From NCBI GenBank assembly GCA_964632845.1, contig CAZWDU010000002.1:1-64000 (forward strand): a DNA stretch of 64,000 nt. Reading direction: 5' to 3'. The position numbers and the translations under genes are program-made. The notes beneath the pieces were generated by a model that made no database searches, had not been told where the DNA came from, and saw only the letters and a program-made list of their open reading frames with translations. How positions within the stretch are numbered: the first letter of the stretch is position 1; each line of letters begins with the position of its first letter. Source of the stretch: JAOZHU01 sp964632845 (GTDB lineage: Archaea > Thermoproteota > Bathyarchaeia > Bathyarchaeales > Bathycorpusculaceae). Below, in pieces: positions 60,723-64,000 of the stretch.

Positions 60723-61691
60723 ATGAATCGAAAACAGAAAACACTTCTTATAGTAACCGCCCTCACCATCATTGTCCTAATAGTTGCGACCTCTGTCTTT
60801 TTTGCGCCTACACCAACCACAAACAAGCTGCAAGTAGTAGTTACCTTTTATCCACTGACCTTTCTCAGCCAAGAAATCGGCGGAGAACACGTGCAAGTAA
60901 CCCAACTAGTGCCCAATAACACGGAGATCCACTCGTGGGAACCTTCAGCTTCACACATATCCTCGGCAGAAAAAGCAGACATAATAATCTACAACGGAGC
61001 AGGCTTAGACCACTGGATGGAAACCGAAATCTTACCTGCACTGTCCAACACAAAAAACCGAACTGCCCTAGACACAACTCAAGGCTTAGCCCTTCTAAGC
61101 GGCGAATCACATGAGCACGATGAAGAAGCCAATGAATCTGAAGAAGCTCATGAACATGGCTTGTATGATCCACACACGTGGGTAAGCCCGTACATGGCAA
61201 AACTGCAAGCAGAAAAAATATACACCGCGTTTATCCAAAAAGACCCTGCTCACGAAAGCTACTATACTCAACGATGGCTCAGTCTGAAAGAGCATTTAGA
61301 ACAGTTAGATGGTAACTACACAGCAGGGCTTTCTACTAAGCAGAAGAACACAATTTTTGTTTCTCATGAAGCGTTTAGCTACCTCGCATACAGATACGGT
61401 TTTGAACAGCACGGTGTTATCGGTTTATCAGCTGACGAGCAGCCAAGCCCAACGGCAATTGCGGATATTGTAGATTTGATGATTGAACACGAAACTTTCG
61501 TAGTTTACGTTGACCCAGTTTATTCAGAAGAATACGCTCAAACCCTCAAAAACGAGTTGCAGGCTCAGACAGGACACGATGTCACCATTCTGAAGCTGTA
61601 TTTGATGCTGGGACCAATCGACGGCAAAGGCTACTTCCAGCAACAACTATTTAACTTAGACAGCTTAAAACTTGGCTTAGAAGCTTCCTGA
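60723..61691 (+). CDS. metal ABC transporter substrate-binding lipoprotein-like protein (ZnuA type)
   Basis: About 322 residues. A signal anchor (TLLIVTALTIIVLIVATSVF) is followed by a cluster A-I periplasmic-binding fold. Ligands are EIHSWEP (His73 in the long form), DPHTW (His154), a later SHEAF (His) and DP in VYVDPVY (Asp). A His/Glu-rich loop, GESHEHDEEAN and EEAHEHG, sits between strands and is characteristic of ZnuA-like zinc binders. ATG at 60723 is preferred to GTG 60714. Zinc is the likely ligand, though control by NikR would also fit nickel. Confidence 0.9.
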   Translation: MNRKQKTLLIVTALTIIVLIVATSVFFAPTPTTNKLQVVVTFYPLTFLSQEIGGEHVQVTQLVPNNTEIHSWEPSASHISSAEKADIIIYNGAGLDHWMETEILPALSNTKNRTALDTTQGLALLSGESHEHDEEANESEEAHEHGLYDPHTWVSPYMAKLQAEKIYTAFIQKDPAHESYYTQRWLSLKEHLEQLDGNYTAGLSTKQKNTIFVSHEAFSYLAYRYGFEQHGVIGLSADEQPSPTAIADIVDLMIEHETFVVYVDPVYSEEYAQTLKNELQAQTGHDVTILKLYLMLGPIDGKGYFQQQLFNLDSLKLGLEAS

Positions 61692-61717
61692 AAGCTTGGC
61701 CGCTTGGGCACAAATAG

Positions 61718-62539
61718 TTGAAGCCCGCATGGAGAGGAAAACAAATAGCCGCAGTCAAAGAGACCCCTATCTTAGAGTTAAGCGATGTTGATGTAATGCG
61801 AGATGGCGAGCTCGTTATTCAAAACGCCAACTTCGCAATCAACACTGGCGATTACGTGGGGTTAGTTGGACCCAACGGCGGCGGCAAAACCACACTTATT
61901 CTCTCTATTCTGAATTTCCTTCCCCGCGCAAAAGGTGTCATACGCTTATTTGGCATAGGCATCGACAAGTTCTCAGCTTGGGAAAAAATCGCCTATATAT
62001 CGCAGAACGCCACAAACTTTGACACCAAATTCCCATTAACCGTACGCGAACTCGTCTCGTTGGGACGTATTAGAAAAGGCAACATCGGTAGAAGATTCAA
62101 ACGCGAAGACTGGGACGCTGTTGACGACAGCATTGACTTCATGGGTCTCGGAGATGTCGCATATAAACGAGTTGGACAATTATCCGGCGGACAGAAGCAG
62201 CGAGTGTTCGTAGCCAAAGCTTTAGCCAGAAGCCCAGAACTTATCCTGCTGGATGAACCCATCGTCGGTGTTGACGCTGCGACCCAAGAAAAATTCTACA
62301 AGAAACTAAGTGACCTGAATACGAAAAAACGAACCACTATCCTGCTTGTAACCCACGACCTCACTTCTGTTTTTTGCCGCATGTCCAAAGTACTATGCGT
62401 AAACAGGCAAGTTGAAATGGCTCAAATAACAGCTGACCTTGACCCTGATTCGCTTCTTAAGCGAGCGTACGGTGATCACTTCCACTTTGTGTTCCACAGA
62501 CACGAATGCACAGGCGTTTTCGAAAATGAGCACAGTTAA
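61718..62539 (+). CDS. metal ABC transporter ATPase (ZnuC type)
   Basis: A 273-residue ABC ATPase. Walker A is GPNGGGKTT (about 50-58), the signature LSGGQKQRV, and Walker B LILLDEP. It belongs to the ZnuC/MntB branch and joins the substrate-binding and permease genes. The longest frame starts at TTG 61718, but the domain begins around PILELSDVDV. It overlaps the permease gene by 14 nt. Confidence 0.93.
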   Translation: MKPAWRGKQIAAVKETPILELSDVDVMRDGELVIQNANFAINTGDYVGLVGPNGGGKTTLILSILNFLPRAKGVIRLFGIGIDKFSAWEKIAYISQNATNFDTKFPLTVRELVSLGRIRKGNIGRRFKREDWDAVDDSIDFMGLGDVAYKRVGQLSGGQKQRVFVAKALARSPELILLDEPIVGVDAATQEKFYKKLSDLNTKKRTTILLVTHDLTSVFCRMSKVLCVNRQVEMAQITADLDPDSLLKRAYGDHFHFVFHRHECTGVFENEHS

Positions 62540-63341
62540 CATTTTTGAATTATTTGGTTACCGCTTCTTTCAGAACGCCCTAGTAGGCGGCATAATAGCT
62601 GCTGTTGCTTGTGCAGTTGTTGGTTTATTCTTGATTTTGAAAAAAGAGGCTATGATCGGCGACGGCATTGCGCATACAGCCTTCGGCGGCATAGCTTTGG
62701 GTCTTTTGTTCGGTGTTAATCCTTTGTTTACGGCGCTTGGGGCTTCAGTGCTGGCAGTTCTCGGCGTGTCCCACATGCGAAGAAAAGGCGTAGCCCCCTC
62801 TGACTCCGCCATAGCCATCATGTTGACATTAGGCTTCTCCGTTGGTTTAATCGTGATAAGCGTGGCTGGCGGTTTTAACGTGGAGTTATTCAGCTACCTT
62901 TTCGGTTCGATATTGACCATAGATGAAGCCGACCTGCTGCTGGTGTCTCTACTTGGTGTTCTGGTGTTGCTGTTCTTGGGCTTTTTCCGCAGGGAACTCC
63001 TCTCTATGGTCTTTGATGAGGATGACTCGCGCGTAATGGGAATACCCACAAACACTTTCTCATTGGCTTTCGATTTGCTCGTTGCAGCAACAATCGTGCT
63101 TTCGATAAAGGTCATCGGCACAATTCTCGTGGTGGCGCTTCTCGTGCTTCCAGGTCTCTCAGCGTTGCAATTGAGTTTATCGTTCAGGAAAACAATTTTT
63201 GCTGCCATAGGCTTCAGCATTATAAGCACCGTGCTCGGCATCTTGTTTTCCGCCGCGCTTAATGTGGCGACAAGCGGCTTGATAGTATTCGTTTCAATTT
63301 TGTTTTTCCTGTTTACTGTGGCTTACAAGAAGCTGCAGTGA
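62526..63341 (+). CDS. metal ABC transporter permease (ZnuB type)
   Basis: About 271 residues from ATG 62526 (MSTVNIFELFGYRFF), which is preferred to the upstream frame beginning at 62439 because it overlaps the ATPase by only 14 nt. It has eight or nine hydrophobic segments with the ZnuB pattern: KKEAMIGDGIAHTAFGGIAL and VKVIGTILVVALLVLPG. It forms the membrane channel for zinc- or manganese-type metal uptake. Confidence 0.92.
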   Translation: MSTVNIFELFGYRFFQNALVGGIIAAVACAVVGLFLILKKEAMIGDGIAHTAFGGIALGLLFGVNPLFTALGASVLAVLGVSHMRRKGVAPSDSAIAIMLTLGFSVGLIVISVAGGFNVELFSYLFGSILTIDEADLLLVSLLGVLVLLFLGFFRRELLSMVFDEDDSRVMGIPTNTFSLAFDLLVAATIVLSIKVIGTILVVALLVLPGLSALQLSLSFRKTIFAAIGFSIISTVLGILFSAALNVATSGLIVFVSILFFLFTVAYKKLQ

Positions 63342-63411
63342 GAACGAGAGCAACGAGGCACAGGTTCAACTCTTTTTGGATATGGGGGCTCTCAACTTAA
63401 CACTTTAACTA

Positions 63412-63849
63412 TTACTTGGTATGGCGCGCTTGCTCTTCTACTACCTTTTTTATATCAGCTAAAGCATCTGAAAAGCCGCTTTTGTTCTTTCTCAAAACTC
63501 TTTTAGATACGTCTAAAAGGTTAACGCAGCCTTTCTCAGCTAATTCCTTCTCCAAAACTTTCAGCGCCCCGCCCACTCTTACAGCGTAAGTGCAGAACAA
63601 AATAGTCTTCTTGCCCTTGCATTCAGGCAAACGTTTAACGAAAGAAGACACTTCCGGCGCAGGTCCAAGACCAATAACAGGTGTGCCAATAATCAACAGC
63701 TCAAAATCGTCAGCAACCGAAGGCTCAGAAGTGGTAACATCAAAAATTGGCGCCTTCAACAAATCACCTATAGCTTCTGCAAAACACTTAGTGTTGCCCG
63801 TGTGCGAACAGTATAAAACGCATGTTTTCATGGCTTTATGTAGCAGCAA
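63412..63849 (-). CDS. flavodoxin-domain protein
   Basis: A 145-residue flavodoxin-like fold. The phosphate-binding loop is CVLYCSHTGNTKCFAEA, with IIGTPVIGLGPAP as the second FMN loop and TILFCTYAVRVGG as the third strand region. It would act as an electron carrier or NAD(P)H-linked reductase component. The longest frame starts at 63849; ATG at 63831 (MKTCVLYCS) is the better start for the fold. Confidence 0.82.
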   Translation of the reverse strand: MLLHKAMKTCVLYCSHTGNTKCFAEAIGDLLKAPIFDVTTSEPSVADDFELLIIGTPVIGLGPAPEVSSFVKRLPECKGKKTILFCTYAVRVGGALKVLEKELAEKGCVNLLDVSKRVLRKNKSGFSDALADIKKVVEEQARHTK

Positions 63850-63920
63850 CTGATGTTATATAGCCTTTGTTTCTGGCGCACTACACGGTATTTTCCGTTT
63901 GCTGGGATTCCTAAGTTCAG

Positions 63921-64000
63921 CTACGCGGTTAATACAACAGCTACCAAATACGCAACCATTAATGCGTTAAACAAAAACAGCGAGACAATATTCAGCGTAC
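63921..64000 (-). CDS. C-terminal end of a membrane protein (cut by the window edge)
   Basis: The last 25 codons of a minus-strand frame, ending in TAG at 63921-63923. They encode a hydrophobic helix (NIVSLFLFNALMVAYL followed by VAVVLTA). The rest lies beyond the window. Confidence 0.4.
   Translation of the reverse strand, partial: TLNIVSLFLFNALMVAYLVAVVLTA

Overview
The window is archaeal. It carries TATA-like promoters, SMC-ScpA-ScpB, topoisomerase VI, a 20S proteasome/exosome/ribosomal gene string, ABCE1, eS8, SRP19, prefoldin, KEOPS subunits and a complete archaeal (phosphomevalonate dehydratase type) mevalonate operon. The mix of gene families, an eL22-like protein and several small proteins fit the TACK group, most probably Bathyarchaeia. 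That placement is inference, not a phylogenetic result. A 100-N run at 9709-9808 shows a draft, probably metagenome-derived, assembly.

Layout. 1-615: 3' end of 23S rRNA, then tRNA-Thr(CGT); no 5S rRNA follows. 0.7-5.3 kb: winged-helix protein, prefoldin beta, DUF3194 protein, DHH phosphoesterase and an ECF-transporter energising module (two ATPases plus EcfT). 5.4-12 kb: a type IV pilus-like locus (secretion ATPase, two TadC/FlaJ-type membrane proteins, a small pilin, and a very large modular pilin whose tandem repeats caused the assembly gap). 12-17.3 kb: multi-zinc protein, endonuclease IV-like TIM barrel, two small coupled genes, eL22-like protein, TatD nuclease, GNAT and tRNA-Pro(TGG). 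17.4-22.2 kb: smc-scpA-scpB operon.

22.3-36.1 kb is accessory DNA. A tyrosine recombinase lies at its left end, and a 16-bp exact direct repeat (22289-22304 and 36133-36148) brackets it. Its contents include a decayed cas1 fragment, element-type hypotheticals, a ParB-like/ABC-ATPase/GNAT cassette in which the ATPase and GNAT frames are joined by what looks like a complete -1 frameshift signal, a ParA-type ATPase with a winged-helix partner next to a perfect operator dyad, and a divergent prenyl-synthase-like gene beside an MFS transporter that shares a repeated hexamer promoter motif with it. An archaeal asparagine synthetase A-like gene lies just inside the right repeat.

36.2-46.1 kb: eS8, then a long minus-strand operon running mevalonate kinase, anhydromevalonate phosphate decarboxylase, phosphomevalonate dehydratase (two subunits), isopentenyl phosphate kinase, type 2 IPP isomerase, prenyl diphosphate synthase, GluRS and SRP19. 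This covers every step from mevalonate to the long prenyl diphosphate for archaeal lipids. 47.3-51.6 kb: the archaeal proteasome-SBDS-exosome-eL43-Pcc1 string. 51.7-59.97 kb: imidazolonepropionase, phosphoribosyltransferase plus Cgi121, a THUMP protein, a 21-residue ultra-acidic micropeptide gene with its own promoter and strong ribosome binding site, ABCE1 and topoisomerase VI B/A. 60.2-63.3 kb: NikR divergent from a zinc/manganese-type ABC transporter. The window ends with a flavodoxin and the tail of a membrane protein.
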